This document shows, one piece after another, positions 24,784 through 37,395 of a stretch of DNA of 64,000 nucleotides. The DNA is from Viscum album (Eukaryota; Streptophyta; Magnoliopsida; Santalales; Viscaceae). Position numbers and translations under genes: made by a program. Numbering within the stretch: the first letter of the stretch is position 1; the number at the start of each line of letters is the position of its first letter. Under the pieces are notes generated by a model. That model saw nothing but the letters and a program-made list of their open reading frames with translations, had not been told where the DNA came from and made no database searches. The stretch is taken from assembly GCA_963277665.1 (NCBI GenBank), contig OY728163.1:1904150644-1904214643 (forward strand), written 5' to 3'.

Positions 24784-26590
24784 TTAAATCTACGTTTGGA
24801 GCTAGAACTCCCTTTTTTCTTACTATCCGAGCCTTTATGCCTATTTGATCTTCTGACATTTTTTGACATATTGGGGCTTGAGGTAGGCATTTTCCTACCT
24901 TTGGTAGGGTTAGAGATATCAACTAAAGAAATAGGTTGGGTACCAATAACATGGGTGTTATTATTATTGGTTGTCGGCAAAGCAGAACTGAGAACCTTGT
25001 TTTTATCAGCATTAACATTTTTAAAATGTAAACTATCATGCTGAACAGAATTGCTGCAAGTAACTGGCGAGTCATCCGGATCAGTTTGAGGAGCAGAAAT
25101 ATTAACTGACCTTTGCTCTATGAGTGAGAAATGAGGATCACTGCTCTGCCCAGTGCTATGTTCAGAAACTGAAGCCTCTGCAATCGGGAGAGTGTAGTTC
25201 TGGATCTGCTGTATAACAACTAAGAAAGTGTGGCCCTCACTGAGCTGCTTTTCCATGCACAAATCTAAAGAACACTGCTTCTCTGGCAGGTCAGTGATAG
25301 AGTCTTGCATGTTAGTGGAGACATTTTCCAAAGAAACAGGCTCATGTAAACTAATATTCAAGTTGTCCTAAATCGCAGGCTGCACATCTGAAGTTAATGT
25401 GTTTCAAGAAGAAGTGTAGGCATTAGAGGATTTCTTGTTCTGTTCAGAATTATAGGAACCAGATTTAACAATTCTAGTATCCTGTTTAAGGCTGTCTAAA
25501 ACAGTAGATTCCAGTTTTTCAGAGTGTGCTTTGTTGTTTTCTTCTTATTCAACAAGGTCGGCCCATTTGGTATCCGAGGTCTCCCCTAAATGAGATGAAA
25601 CTATGGATTTTTTCACCCAGGTTGCATTTTTAGTTGTTTCAGAAGCATTAACCAAGGGGTATTTGTCCTTCTTAAGCCTCCTGATTTCTTTCCAATCATT
25701 TTAAGTTGTTTGGATTGGCTGTTTTCTAATCAATCTACAGTTATAAATGTTGTGACCAATGATCTTACAATGGTCGTAAAAAGGAGGTATCCTCTCATAC
25801 TCAATATTGATTTCCGTTTTGTAATCTTTAGAAGTGAAATTAATAGTGTTGGGAGGCTTTGATTCCAGATTAATTTCTACCATGACTCTAGCAAAGAGAC
25901 CTAAATCAGCATTCAACGTTCGTTGGTCATTTTTTAGGGGTGTGCTGATGCATGAAGCAATGTCATTCAGTATTTTTGGATGCCAAAAAACCAATTAAGG
26001 CCATGAAGTTTAATCCATACCTTAGATAATGTATTGCGATAAGTGTTTGGATTGAAATTGGAGTCCCAATTAGAGAGGTGATGCAATCCAGGTTTGAGAT
26101 TAAGATTTCCTAATTTCCAAATACGGTCAAATTATTCTTGAGAGTTTAACAATATATGAAAGTAACCTTTGTCGATTGGAATTAGTTTCCAGTTAACAGA
26201 TTTCCAACATTGTGAGATACGAGCATGAAATTCAGAGAGTGGCCAGGGTCGATTACCTTTAAGATAGGAGATACGGGCCATAATGGAGAACCTGCACATT
26301 TGCGTGTGTTGCTGAATCGCTTCTGGATCTACTTTGACCAGGAATCCACCATCACCAAGCTTCTTGACCAGAGGAGTCTTCATCGAATTTACGTTATAAT
26401 CGGAAGACTTCAGCGCATCTAGGAACGAGATCCCTTGGGTTCGACCAGAGAGACGGCTGCGAGCGATCTCCCGAGGGTCATCGTCGTTTCTTGTCTTTTC
26501 AACAGGGAGAAGTAACTGGGATCCATGGCTCATCTGAGTAGAATCATAGATATGAGAATGAAATCGTCCGGGCAAAAGGAAGTCCGCCAT
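24780..26590 (-). pseudogene. LINE ORF1, RNA-binding protein with DUF4283 and zinc knuckle
   Basis: The ATG at 26590 (MADFLLPGRFHSHIYD) follows a ~104-nt leader. A DUF4283-like domain spans 26380-26132 (MARISYLKGNRPWPLSEFHA, WKSVNWKLIPIDKGYFHILL). It continues past a stop at about 26130 with WKLGNLNLKPGL. A CCHC-type knuckle lies at about 25730-25770 (PPFYDHCKIIGHNIYNCR), with the first cysteine replaced by tyrosine. The last part (24780-25361) is Ser/Asp-rich and ends in a basic Lys/Arg/Ser tail. At least two stops or frame changes break it. Confidence 0.82.
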
Positions 26591-26694
26591 GCGAGTGAGG
26601 ATCGAGAGAAAGCAGGGGAAAACCCTAGACGGCTCACGATTTTAGAGAGAGATGGTCTCTCATATCTCTAACCCGTCTCCTATCTCACATGTGA

Positions 26695-26707
26695 TACAGA
26701 TCTCTAG
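26695..26707. repeat. LINE target-site duplication, right copy
   Basis: tacagatctctag, identical to 20605-20617. The Sirevirus RT sequence resumes on its right. Confidence 0.9.
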
Positions 26708-27480
26708 TATATTTACTTTAAGTTAAAACAATTCCATAATTATTTTGAAAGATTTGAAATCCAAGAAAGAATTTTAGTTCACCCATTAAACTCATTTCAA
26801 ATTCGTTTTGCATCATTTTAGAAAAATAAACACATAAATAATTCTTTGAAGATCCAAAAATAATGCCATCTACATAGATTTGAACAACTAAAACCTTATT
26901 AGAAATTTGTTTTATAAAAAGGTTAGGATCAGCTATTCCTTTTTTAAAACATTTGGAAATAAGAAAAGTACTCAATCTATCATACCAAGCTCTTGGAGCT
27001 TGCTTTAAACCATATAAATATTTTTATAGTTTAAAAATATGATTTGGAAAATGGGGGTTTGTAAATCTAGGGGTTATTCAACAAAAACATCCTCACATAT
27101 ATACCCATTTAAGAATTCACTCTTAATATCCATTTGATATAGTTTGAAATTCATATGTGCAGCATAGGCAAGTAGGATTCTAATGGCTTCATGTCTGGCT
27201 ACTGGTGCAAAAGTATTCTCATATTCAATTCATTCTTCTTGACTATAGCCTTGTGTAAATAATCTAGCCTTGTTTCTAACTATGTTACCATATTCATCTA
27301 CCTTATTTATAAACACCCATTTACTACCTATGGTGAATGTGTCCTTGGGTCTTTCAAAAAGTTTCCAAACTTTGTTCCTTTCAAACTGATTAAGTTCTTC
27401 TTGCATAGATATCACCCAAAATTCATCATTGATAGCATCATTAATGTTTTTAGGTTCAAGTTGTGACAAAAAGACTTGAT
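26708..27480 (-). pseudogene. Sirevirus reverse transcriptase, N-terminal part
   Basis: RVT_2-type copia RT. FWVISMQEELNQFERNKVWK, SKWVFINKVDE and RNKARLFTQGYSQEE lie at 27230-27469. The finger and palm follow at lower quality. VVQIYVDGIIFGSS (about 26870-26890) is the YVDD box with the last aspartate changed to glycine, and then GELKFFLGFQI. Many stops lie between blocks. It ends at the LINE insertion site. Confidence 0.85.
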
Positions 27481-29025
27481 GTTCAACCTAATTTCTAAGA
27501 TAATATCTAGTTTGAGTTCCTTTGTCTAAGTCTCCTACAAAATCATCTAAGGGATGGTTCTTATGGGTCCTAATAGTTCTATAAACAGAGGGACTAGTGA
27601 TTTTACATTCATCAATAGATTCAGATTCATTGTGACTTGATTCTAAGGGATTTCCAGAGCTAGAGTTTTCACAGATTCTTTCACAGAAGAATTTGAGGAT
27701 TTTGAATTGATGTTCAGATTTGATACATCATCCTCTAGATTCTCTAGGATGGTTTTAGGCTCATGTGGATCTGTTTCATCAAATTTTACATGAACAGATT
27801 CTTCCACACATTTAATTCTTTTATTGAACACTCTATAGTATTTACTAGACATGGAATATCTTAAAAAGATACCTTCATAATTTTTAGATGCAAATTTGTC
27901 AAGATTGTCTTTGGTATTAATAATATAGACTTCACAACCAAAAACTTTGAAGTATCTAACCTTGGGTTTTCTATTGTTCTATTATTCGTAAGGAGTCCTC
28001 TTAAGAATAGGTCTGATCAACACTCTATTGATTATGTAGCACGTTTTATTGATAGCTTCAGCCCAAAAATAAATAGGTAGGTCATATTCACTAATCATTG
28101 TTCTAGAATTTTCGTACATGGTTCTATTTCTTCTCTCTACAACTACATTCTATTGAGGTATTATAGGGGAAGAAAAATTGTGACTGTAACCATTTTGTGA
28201 TCAAAAGGATTCAAACTCTTGATTTTCAAACTCACATCCATGATCACTTCTTAAGGATTTAATTCTAATCCCACTAAGATTTTCTAAAGACTTGGAATAT
28301 TAAGTAAAATAAGATCAGGCTTCACTTTTTTGAGCCATAAATAAGGTCCAAGTATATCTAGAAAAGTAATCTACAAGAAAATAAACATAGTGCTTCCCAT
28401 TTAAACTAGAAACTCTAGATGATCCAAACAGATCCATGTGAACTAGTTCGAGTGGTGGATAATTTGACACTCATTTCTTTGGTTTGAAGGAGTCTTTGTA
28501 TTGTTTTCCCTTTTGACAGGGATTACACATTTTTTCATTTGGAAACTCAATTTTTGGTAAGTCTTTAACTAGGCTTTTTCTAGTTAGATTTCTAAGGAAG
28601 TGAACATTACAGTGTCCTATTCTCCTATGAAAGAGCCAAGATTCTTTATGAAATACACTTAAACATGAAGCATTTTGATAATCTAAGGAATATAAATTAA
28701 TTAAATAAACATTTTCATTTCTTAATGCAGAAAATACTAATTCATCATTAGAATTAAAGACATTTCAAGCATAATTTTCAAATATAACATGAAATCCATC
28801 ATCACATAACTGTGAGATACTAAGCAGATTATATTTTAAACCATTAAAAATAGTAATTTAGAAATTAAAACTGAATTAGAGTTACCTATTTGGTCGAGAC
28901 CAATAATATTTCCCTTGGCATTGTCACCAAATGTGACATGTCCTCCATCTACTTTTATCAGGTTCTTGAAGAATGGGTACTCTCCTATCATGTGAATTGA
29001 ACATCCACTGTCCAAGTACCATAGA
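27481..29025 (-). pseudogene. Sirevirus protease and integrase
   Basis: The protease motif WYLDSGCSIHMIG lies at 28983-29021. The integrase zinc-binding part (HRRIGHCNVHFL, MCNPCQKGK) lies at 28510-28640. The catalytic core has LVHMDLFGSS (about 28440), SDHGCEFENQEFE (about 28235) and VVVERRNRT (about 28130), the D-D-E residues. The C-terminal part includes VFGCEVYI and the 27643-27852 stretch with KCVEESVHVKFDE. Numerous stops interrupt it, often TAA or TAG where glutamine codons are expected. Protease would cut the polyprotein and integrase would insert the cDNA. Confidence 0.85.
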
Positions 29026-30795
29026 CTTTTTCTGGATCACTTTAAGCATCTTTCCTTCAAAAATATTAAGCAAAAACAGATTTTGGTACCCATACTTGTT
29101 CGGGTTCAGTAATATTAGTAATAAGTGCTTTAGGAACCTATATTTTCCTCACAGGTTTCCTATAAGAATTATGTAATGTATTTGAAAAATAAACTGTATT
29201 TGGTCCACAAAAACTTGAAACAGGAGAATATGTATCAAGGATTGAATTAGTTGATTTGATTCTATAACTGGGAGTAAAACTGTATGTCCTAGATTTTGAA
29301 ACCAAATTTGTTCTACCAAGGTTTCTTTTACTAGGTTGATAACCAATGCCAGTGTTGTTTTTAGGAGAAATTTGTTTTCCTAGAATTTGGGTAAGAGTAT
29401 TTTTTCTATTAGTAAACTTTTCTAAGTCACTCTTTAATTTCTCATTAGACATTTTAATTCATTGTTTTCTTTGAGCAGTTGAGCATTTTTCTTCTTTTCA
29501 GTTGTGATTTCAGATTTAATATTCACAGTAAGAGCATGTTGTTTCTTCTATGATTTATATTTGTCTTTTAGTTCATTGCATGTTTCCTCAAGTATGTTAT
29601 AGTATTCAAACATTTCCTCATTAGTCATTTTTTCAGAGTCACTTTCATCTTCATAATAGTATGAATTATGTACAGAAGAGTCCAGTGTTACCTCAAATGT
29701 GTTATTCATAAAACATATATTAGATTTGTTATCCTATTCATCATGTGATGTATCTGGGTCACTTGAACTGTCCTCAGAATCACTCCATATTTCTTTCATT
29801 GTCTTTTTATACTTCATGTCCATTTCCTCATATTTCTTTTTTTACTTTAGCTTTGGGAAGTTAGCCTTGATATTTCTTTTGCACTTACATTCATAGAAGA
29901 CAATTTCATCAGTTTTTTCACTTTTTTTCCATTCCTTCTTCTAGTTTCCTTTTTGGTCATATTTTCCCTTGAAGTTAGGATTTTTGAAAAAGTTCTTGTT
30001 TTTGTAAGATCGTTTGAATCTATTGGATATTTGAGTCATCTCCTCATCACTGTGAGGTGATTATTATTCACTGGTAGAGCATTCTATAGAAGCTTTTAGT
30101 TTCCCTTTGTCTTTGTTCTTAGAGGTGGTGGTATTGAATGCAACATATTTCCTCTTTGGTTCATCCTACTCTTCCTTGTTTACTTTCATCTCTTCTTCAT
30201 ACATCATCAGTTTCCCAATGAGTTATTTTATAGGTAGCTTGCTGATGTCGCATGATTCTCTAATAGAGACAGAGGTTCCCCTCCATCTGTCAGGTATACA
30301 TATAAGAATTCTCATGATCTATTCCTTTCCAGTGACTTCTCTTCCAAGAGAAATCATTGTGTTGACAATCTCATTGAACCTAAGATATATGTTAGAAATA
30401 GGCTCATCAGGTTTCATTTTAAAATTATCATATTTGATATTATAAGCATTAAGTCTCATTTCTTTTACACTAGATGTTCCTTCATGTGAGATAGACAGGG
30501 TATCCCAAATTTCATGGGTAGTTTAACAAACAGAAATTCTATTAAACTCTTCATCTCTTAAGGAGAAATATAAATCATTCATAGCTTTGCAATTGTTATT
30601 ATAGGCAGTTTTGGTAGGTTCATCCCATGTGATTCTATCAGTAGTAGGATTTTTTTATTCATCTATAATAGATGACCAAATTTCAAAACTCATAATTTCT
30701 AAATGCATTTTCATTTTAATTCTCCATTGCACATAGTTGGTTCCATTAAATAATGGTGGTCTGTTGGTTACATCACCTTCCAATTTATTATCCAT
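29026..30795 (-). pseudogene. Sirevirus gag
   Basis: The ATG at 30795 opens a UBN2-type copia Gag: RPPLFNGTNYVQWRIKMKMH, EIWSSIIDE, WDTLSISHEGTSSVKEMRL, FKMKPDEPISNIYLRFNEIV. A downstream Lys/Glu-rich, coiled-coil-prone part follows (29138-29452, with LEKFTNRKNTLTQILGKQ). A Ser/Asp-rich linker is encoded near 29620-29790. Stops occur at several positions. Gag would form the virus-like particle core. Confidence 0.82.
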
Positions 30796-30910
30796 AATAA
30801 ATTATTAATTTAAACGAGATATAAATTTATAATTAACAGAAATTTATAGATCTTTAAATTACAACTACAATCACTATTGAATAAGATTACACAGAGTCCT
30901 AATAAACCAC

Positions 30911-30921
30911 CTTTGATACCA
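30911..30921 (-). promoter_or_regulatory. Sirevirus primer binding site (tRNA-Met type)
   Basis: On the - strand TGGTATCAAAG begins 2 nt inside the 5' LTR. It matches the tRNA-iMet primer site TGGTATCAGAG with one change. Confidence 0.75.
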
Positions 30922-30923
30922 AA

Positions 30924-32683
30924 TGTTGGTCGAAGTAGATTACTCAAGAGGGGAGGTGTGAATTGAGTAACTATAAAAAAATTTGTAAAAAGGTTTCCCC
31001 AAAAATTAAATATATCCCAATTAATCAAGGTTATACTATTATAATAGTTTGACTATTTAAGTAACTTTATATAATATTGATTAATTCTCAGTAATCTTAA
31101 TTTGTGTTAGTAATATTACTTTTGAAGTTATTCTACTAAGACAATCCAGTTATAACTTCTTTACAAGACTAAATATCAAAGTAAAATTAGTGGTTTCTTA
31201 ATTATACAATAAAGCAGTAAAATAGAGAAGACTACTTTAAGCAGCACAGCGGATATGAAAAAAGTGGTCCAGTCTCAAGCCGAGACTTACTCCACTCCAC
31301 TTGGTGATCACCTGCCACCAACCAGTTTATATAAGTAGACTTTTATCCACACCCTAGATCGGGTTTAACAATAGTACACAGACTCTCAAGGTCACACAAG
31401 GACCTCTTCCACAGTTTTCGTGGTATAAATAACCAGGCCACATAGGGACCTATTCCACAGTTTTCATTGGGTATCCAAGAGTAAATAGAGGTTTGAGTAA
31501 GGATGTCTTATATCATTCTGTTTAATTTAGGAGACAAGTGTGTTGTTCTACAGGTACACACTCTGATCAAAAGGTAATAAATAGATACACAACAGATCAG
31601 AAATCTTGAGATGGGTTTAGAAGTTCTCTGAGTGTTAGTCTTTGTAGCTATAGACTCTTGAGATGAAGCAGATGCAGATCTTGAGTCCTCATTAGTAAAA
31701 CAGAGTGTTGCGATTCATCTTGTGTTCTTCGTGAGGTTCGAAAATGCAAATATGTTCTCTGGATTTTAGTGTACTTCGTATTTTCTTCAGTAGAGTCGGG
31801 TTGTATGCATCTGACAATCCTTACTTTTAAAATTCTCTTGGTTTTCTTTGTTATCGTGCTCACAAACTTGTTTTTTGTTTTTTATCGCACCCTTTATTCT
31901 TGGAAACACTTTGCTTTTATCTTGGAATGCATGTTCTGGAGCTGACAGGTTGTATGGATACCGCACCTCGTACCTCGTACTGTTAGATGATATGTCTACA
32001 AAGAAACATTAATTATGTCAGTGCATTTAAAATCTTCAAATATGACCATTAGAGATTAAATTAAAAAAACAAAATAATTTAAGAAATGGTGTCACAGTAA
32101 GTCATGGAAACAGTGTCTCCTTTACACGGTGTCTAGATTGATCGTGGTGTCTTGTGGTCATGGTGTCTCGGGGTCATGGTGTTTCACAATCACAGTGTCT
32201 TGTTCACGGTGTCTTGTTCATGGTGTCTCGCAGTCACGGTGTCTCAGGGTCACGGTGTCTTTTTTACAGTGTCTTGTTCATGGTGTCTGCTTCATGGTGT
32301 CTTGTTCACAGCATATGCTTCACGGTGTCTTGTTCACGGTGTCTCATGGTCATGGTGTCAGAATGACATAACCTGTGCTAGACTTATGGTGTCTCAATCT
32401 TTTCAAAGTAACTATTTTGAGACATAAGAAATGATGATAATAGAATGGATTAGACTTAATCATTTTTCAAAGAAGGTATTATGAGAGCAGATCAAATATA
32501 TTATAAAGTATGTAAAGTTAATGTAGAGAAATTAAAATCTTGAATGGATCTTCTTAAAGCATGAGACTACTTAAACAATAATACACATGAATACACATTA
32601 TTGTTATATAACTGACAGGAGTTAACTAGGTTTAATAGGATTTGTGATCATTAAAACATGATTAATACATGAGGAGTCCAACA
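30924..32683 (-). repeat. Sirevirus 5' LTR (right copy, complete)
   Basis: It runs TGTTGG...CCAACA, 1760 bp. TATATAAA on the - strand at 31326-31333 is a likely TATA box, and the minisatellite lies upstream of it. The outer end is followed by the gtaag duplication. Confidence 0.88.
32110..32362 (-). repeat. LTR minisatellite (right LTR)
   Basis: About 18-20 units of the same gtgtcttgttcacg / gtgtctcgtggtcat type as in the left LTR, with a somewhat different unit order. Both LTRs therefore kept the array but rearranged units independently. Confidence 0.85.
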
Positions 32684-33994
32684 GTAAGGGATTCTCATCT
32701 CACCTTTTTACATCTATGAGATAAATGTCATGTACACCACTTACATATTTTGTGTGGTGTATCTACTAAACTTTTGTTATGTTATATCATTAATCATTTT
32801 ATCTTAATGGTATCTTAAACATTAATTTAATATTATTCCTTCATGATGATTATGATTTAAAATGTATCAAATTTTTATGGGACACTTAGGAATGTTTAAA
32901 GATTATTTTACTCAACAAAACTTTAATGATATTTTAATAGTGTTTCCATTAAAAGAAATTTTATGAGTAATTTTCAATAAAACCTTTAATTTTATATCCT
33001 ATTTTTATTCATGACCATTTTCAAGTATTAGTACCATTTTTCTACTTTTTGTTACTAAAAGGTTTTTAAAATTTATTTTAGGAAAAAAAACTCCATTTAT
33101 CTCTTTAGTCAAAGAAACAGCTTTCTTCTAAAAATCATATTTTATTAAAAAAAATTCAAAAATGTTTTAAAATGTTTTGGTAAATACATTTTTACCCTTT
33201 TATTCTTTTACCAGGGATTTCAAAGGAATCTTCTTTTCACTTTCAGAATAATGAATTTTTATTAACTTTTTATAGTGAAAAGTAATTTCTTTTTAGCTTG
33301 TATGGCATATACGGATTTACCCATCGTCGTTACTTCGAAACTTCTTTTAAATTTTTAAAAAGTTAATTTCTAAGGAATATGTTTTTAAAATTAATTTTCA
33401 AAGAAAATTGTTTGAAAAAGGTTTTTCAAAAACAAAATTATGTTTTCCTCATGAATGTTTTTAAAATATGTTTTTATAATATTTAAATTCATCAATGAAA
33501 AAAACCATTTCTATTACTTCACTTGGGGTATGTTGTATTGATACCATCCTTAATCATCCTAAGGGTAGTTTATGACTAATTTTTCCAAGGATAATATTCA
33601 CATTCACTTCCTTGATTTCTTTTTCCCATTAAAATATTCAATCTTCTATGATCATTAGACATTGAATTTCCCCCTAATTATCCATTTCATTGATCATGGA
33701 TATTACTATTTCCTAAACTGTATACCATTTTACATGTGGTGTATACTTTGAAAATTGTTTTATTATTTGGGTAAATATTGATAAATTTGTATCTATTACA
33801 ACATAAGTATATTTGATAAGGAACATTGGTAAATCAATTATTTGATATATAAGGTATGTTTTGGACCAGTACGACATGGGTGGGGCCTAGTTATAGATAG
33901 CCCCTTGATGCATCGATAGTCTCATGGGACAAGTCATTTGGATAGCCTCCTTCCATGGGGTTTTACCCAGGATTTTGTAAACTGTCTTGTGAAA
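32684..33994 (+). repeat. LARD LTR2, middle segment
   Basis: It continues the homology to LTR1 from 7963 to about 9270. It starts with the second gtaag copy and ends with aaa (33992-33994), the CACTA-like target duplication. Confidence 0.85.
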
Positions 33995-34012
33995 TGCTAC
34001 TACAAAATAATG

Positions 34013-34270
34013 TTATAGCCACAGTTTCAAACTATGGCTATAGTTCCAAAAACCATGGCTATAGGTTATATCCACGGTTTAAGGAACTGTGGCTAGTATT
34101 GGAATGGATATAGGTTAATGTCTATAGACACAGTTTACAAACTATGGCAGTGTGTTATGTAATGCAATACCTATAGTCACAGTTTCAATCTGTGGTTATA
34201 GGAATATTTCCTCAGTTTGGAACTATGGTTATAAGGATATACCATGGTTCTAAACTGTGGAAATATCCTT
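34013..34270. repeat. CACTA subterminal hairpin repeats (left)
   Basis: About six ~30-bp imperfect palindromes in a row, with the pattern tatagccacagttt followed by aaactatggctata. They are typical transposase-binding subterminal repeats of CACTA elements. Each unit can fold back on itself. Confidence 0.7.
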
Positions 34271-34289
34271 CCCATTCCATAAAAAACAT

Positions 34290-36550
34290 AATGGTACACC
34301 TACCCACCCCCTACACAGCCCCCCTTACACACCCTTATTCCCTTGTACACATCCCATATACACATGAACCCCCTTCCAAGCCCCCCTTGCACACCCCATT
34401 ATCCCCTTGCACCCCCCCCCCACTGCACACCCTTCCCCCTTACACACACATGCCCCCTTGTACCCCCCTTCACAGCCCCTTGAACCCCCTTTTTCTTCTT
34501 TCACACACCCCCTACACACCAACACCCCCATATCCCCTTGCGCAGCCCCCCTTTCATCCCCCCCATACCCTTGCACACCCCCCTGCACACTGCACCCCCC
34601 CACCACCACCACCCAGCCCCCTTTCACCCCCTGTCAATTTTCACCCCCCCCCCCCCATCCCCGTGCACCCCACCCACCCCGCACACCTACACCCCCCTCC
34701 ACTACACCCCCCCTTGCACACTAATTCCCCCTTCCACCCCCCCCCCCCAATGAATAACCCCCTTGAACCCCCTTATTCCCTTGCACACTCCCCTTTCACC
34801 CCCACTACACACCTGTACCCCCTGACTCAAAATCCCCTACACCCCCCCCCCCCACCCCATGTCCCCTTGAACAGTCCCCATTACACCCCCATGTCCCCTG
34901 GAACACCACACCTTCACACTTTCACTCCCCCCTTGTCCCCTTGCACACACCCCTTTCCCCCCCTTGCACACCTGCACCCCCCTATATCCCCCTTACCCCC
35001 CCCCCCACTTGTCCCCCTGAGCACACCCCTACACAACTGCACCCCTTGACTACACACCCCCCATGCACCCCCCCCCCCCCCCCGTCCCTCGGTCCCCTTG
35101 CACACCCCCCTACACACCTACACCCCCTGCCCATCCCCCCTTGTCCCCTTAAACCCCCCCCCCCCCCACTGCACACCCTCCCCCCTTGCACACCCATTCC
35201 CCCTTTCACCCCTTGTACCCCCCTCCCTTTTTACACATCCCCTTTCCCCCCCCCATGTCCCTTGCACACACACACCCTGCACACCTACAACCCCCCTACC
35301 CAGCCCCCCTTACACCCCCCCTATCATCCCCTTTCACCCCAAACACACCGGAACCCCCCCCCCCCACCACCCACTGCACACCCTCCCCCCTTTCAAACCC
35401 ATGTCTCTTTGCACTCCCCCCCCCCTAGCACACATGCACCCCCCAACTGCACACCCCCCATGTCCCCTTATACATCCTCCTTACACCCACAAATCCCCTT
35501 ACACACCCCCCTGTACACCTACACCCCCCCCCCCCCCACAACTCCCTTGCACCCCCATGCACACCTACCCCCCCCCCCACACACTACACAGTCTCCCCCT
35601 TTCCCCCTCCCCATCCATGCACAGCCACCCTTACACACCCTTTCACCCCCCTGCACACCTTTCCCCCCTGACTGCACACTCCCCCCCTACACACCGCCCA
35701 TCCCCTTTCATATCTCACTTGCACCCCCTTGTCCCATTGCATGCACCCCCTTTCACTCCATGCTCACATGCACCCCCCGACTATATACCCCCTATCCCCT
35801 TACACACACACTCTACACACATGAACCCCCTACCAGCCCCTCTTGCACCTCCCCCCCCCCATCGTCCCTTGCACCCCCCCCCCCCCCACTACACACCCTC
35901 CCCCTTGCACACCCATTCCCCCTTTCACTCCACCTCTGCACAGCCCCCTTTCACACCCCTTCACACGCCCCTTGCACCCCCAGCACACCTACACCCCCCC
36001 CCCCCCCGACTGCACCCCCCTGCACATGCACCCATTCCCTTTGCACAGCCCCCCTTACACCCCCCCCCCATCCCCTTGCACATTCCCCTACACACCTTCT
36101 CCCCCACCCCCTTGCACTGCCCTACACACTTGCACCCCCCCCCCCACTGCACACCATCCCACCTTGCACACCCTCCCCCCTTTCACACCCTCCCCCCTTG
36201 GACACCCATGCCCCCTTGAAACCCCCCCCCCCCCCCCACTCCTGCACATCCCCCTTTCACACCCCTTGCACCCCCCTACAAACACCCCTTTCACCCCCCC
36301 TGCACACCTGCACCCCCCCCCCCCCCCCATTCCCTTGCATAACTCCCCCCCCCAATTGCACACCCCCCCCCCCTTCACACCCATGCCCCATTACACCCCC
36401 CCAATGCACAGCCCCCTTGTCCCCCTTGTACACACACCCCTGCACCCCCCCCCCTCACACATACCCCCCTTTCAGCCCCCTATTTTCTTGCACACACCCC
36501 TTTCACCCCCCCCCCCCCTCACACATTGCACATCCCCCCTTCTTCCCTAG
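34290..36550 (+). repeat. 2.3-kb C-rich minisatellite-like block
   Basis: Nearly all C with t, a and very few g. It is built from ccccttgcacacc, cctacacacc and ccctttcacc units plus C homopolymers up to about 18. A longer unit starting cactgcacaccctccccctt recurs near 34420, 35170, 35370, 35890 and 36135. The opposite strand is correspondingly G-rich and could form G-quadruplexes, with i-motifs on this strand. Long open frames here (Pro/Thr/His/Leu-rich) exist because stop codons need bases that are rare in the block. They are not genes. Confidence 0.9.
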
Positions 36551-37136
36551 GAATCCCTTTTTTATTTTTGGTTCAGAATGTGGTTTTGAAGAATCAATGT
36601 GCATTTGATCTAAAAAATAGATGGTAATCCCTTTTTATTACATGTTCTCTCTACATATAATCACCTCATCTCTCACTAAGATGATGATATCATCTTTCAT
36701 AGGACCAATAGTGTTTAGGAATCATGATGGGAAATGGATCATGCCATAAGGTCTAGGTCAGTGGAGACTTCGGGTAGTGACTCTACTAATGAGTGATGAT
36801 TGGAGGATGGTATAATGGGGAGACACAGGGATGGATTTGGAAGGCCTTTTGGACACATTGATGGGTAATATGAGACATGTTGTGAAAAGGGGTAGGTCTA
36901 GAGTGAATATTATTGTGAGATCATTTCTAGAAATGTGTGACAGGTGGAATTTTGGAATGGCACTAAAGAGGACATGATTGGGAGTCGTGGTATTCTGGTT
37001 AACACATTGAGACATTAGGTGCAGGATTCATAATGGCCTAGGTGTGCATTAATACCTTGTTGTTTTCTTTTAGGTTTATATTGATATGTACATCCCACTA
37101 CTATATAACATGGTTTTCCTCTCCCCCTGCCTCTTA
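36551..37136. other. spacer between C-rich blocks, no recognised gene
   Basis: Ordinary AT-rich sequence inside the CACTA-like element. An 85-codon open frame on the - strand (36758-37015) has no recognisable motif and is probably chance. Confidence 0.4.
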
Positions 37137-37395
37137 TAATATAACCCAGCACACCCCCTCCCCTACCCCTGTCACACCCCTTTCCCCCTGACCCCTCCCT
37201 ACACACCCCCCTACCCACCCCCCCTACACACCTCCCTTCCCCCTTCCCCCTACCCTACACCCCCTGCCAACCCCATTCACCCCCTACACACCCCTTGCAC
37301 ACCCCCTCCCCTACCCCCAGCACACCCACTTCCCCCTCCCCTGCACACCCCCCTCCCCACCCCATGCACCCCCTGTGCCACCCTCCACATTTCAT
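37137..37395 (+). repeat. second C-rich block
   Basis: About 250 bp of cacaccccctccccta-type units in the same strand orientation as the large block. It ends abruptly in AT-rich DNA. Confidence 0.8.

Larger units (their letters stand above)
20618..26694 (-). mobile_element. full-length L1-type LINE with RNase H
   Basis: A 6.08-kb element is bounded by an exact 13-bp duplication (20605-20617, 26695-26707) and ends in a short poly(A). It has a ~104-bp 5' UTR, ORF1 and ORF2 (endonuclease, reverse transcriptase, zinc-knuckle-like region, RNase H). It splits the Sirevirus RT gene, whose reading frame resumes precisely across the site. Both ORFs carry point stops and at least one frameshift, so it is dead. 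It is less decayed than its host and therefore younger. Confidence 0.93.
14634..32683 (-). mobile_element. Sirevirus-type Ty1/copia retrotransposon, split by a LINE
   Basis: The LTRs at 14634-16304 and 30924-32683 end in TGTTGG...CCAACA (the right LTR is complete). The 5-bp duplication gtaag (14629-14633, 32684-32688) is exact, and LTR1 of the host LARD has the empty site. On the - strand the order is 5' LTR, tRNA-Met primer site, gag, protease, integrase, reverse transcriptase, RNase H, a long extra ORF, two AAAGGGGGAGA-type purine tracts and the 3' LTR. The integrase-before-RT order marks copia. The extra 3' ORF and purine tract point to the Sirevirus lineage. All genes carry stops. A 6.1-kb LINE sits inside the RT gene. 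Confidence 0.9.

Noticed and set aside
34192..36608. Long proline/threonine/histidine-rich open frames (285, 373, 555 codons) and glycine-rich ones on the other strand
   Set aside because: They lie wholly in the C-rich low-complexity block, where stop codons are scarce by composition. Several frames are open at once, on both strands.
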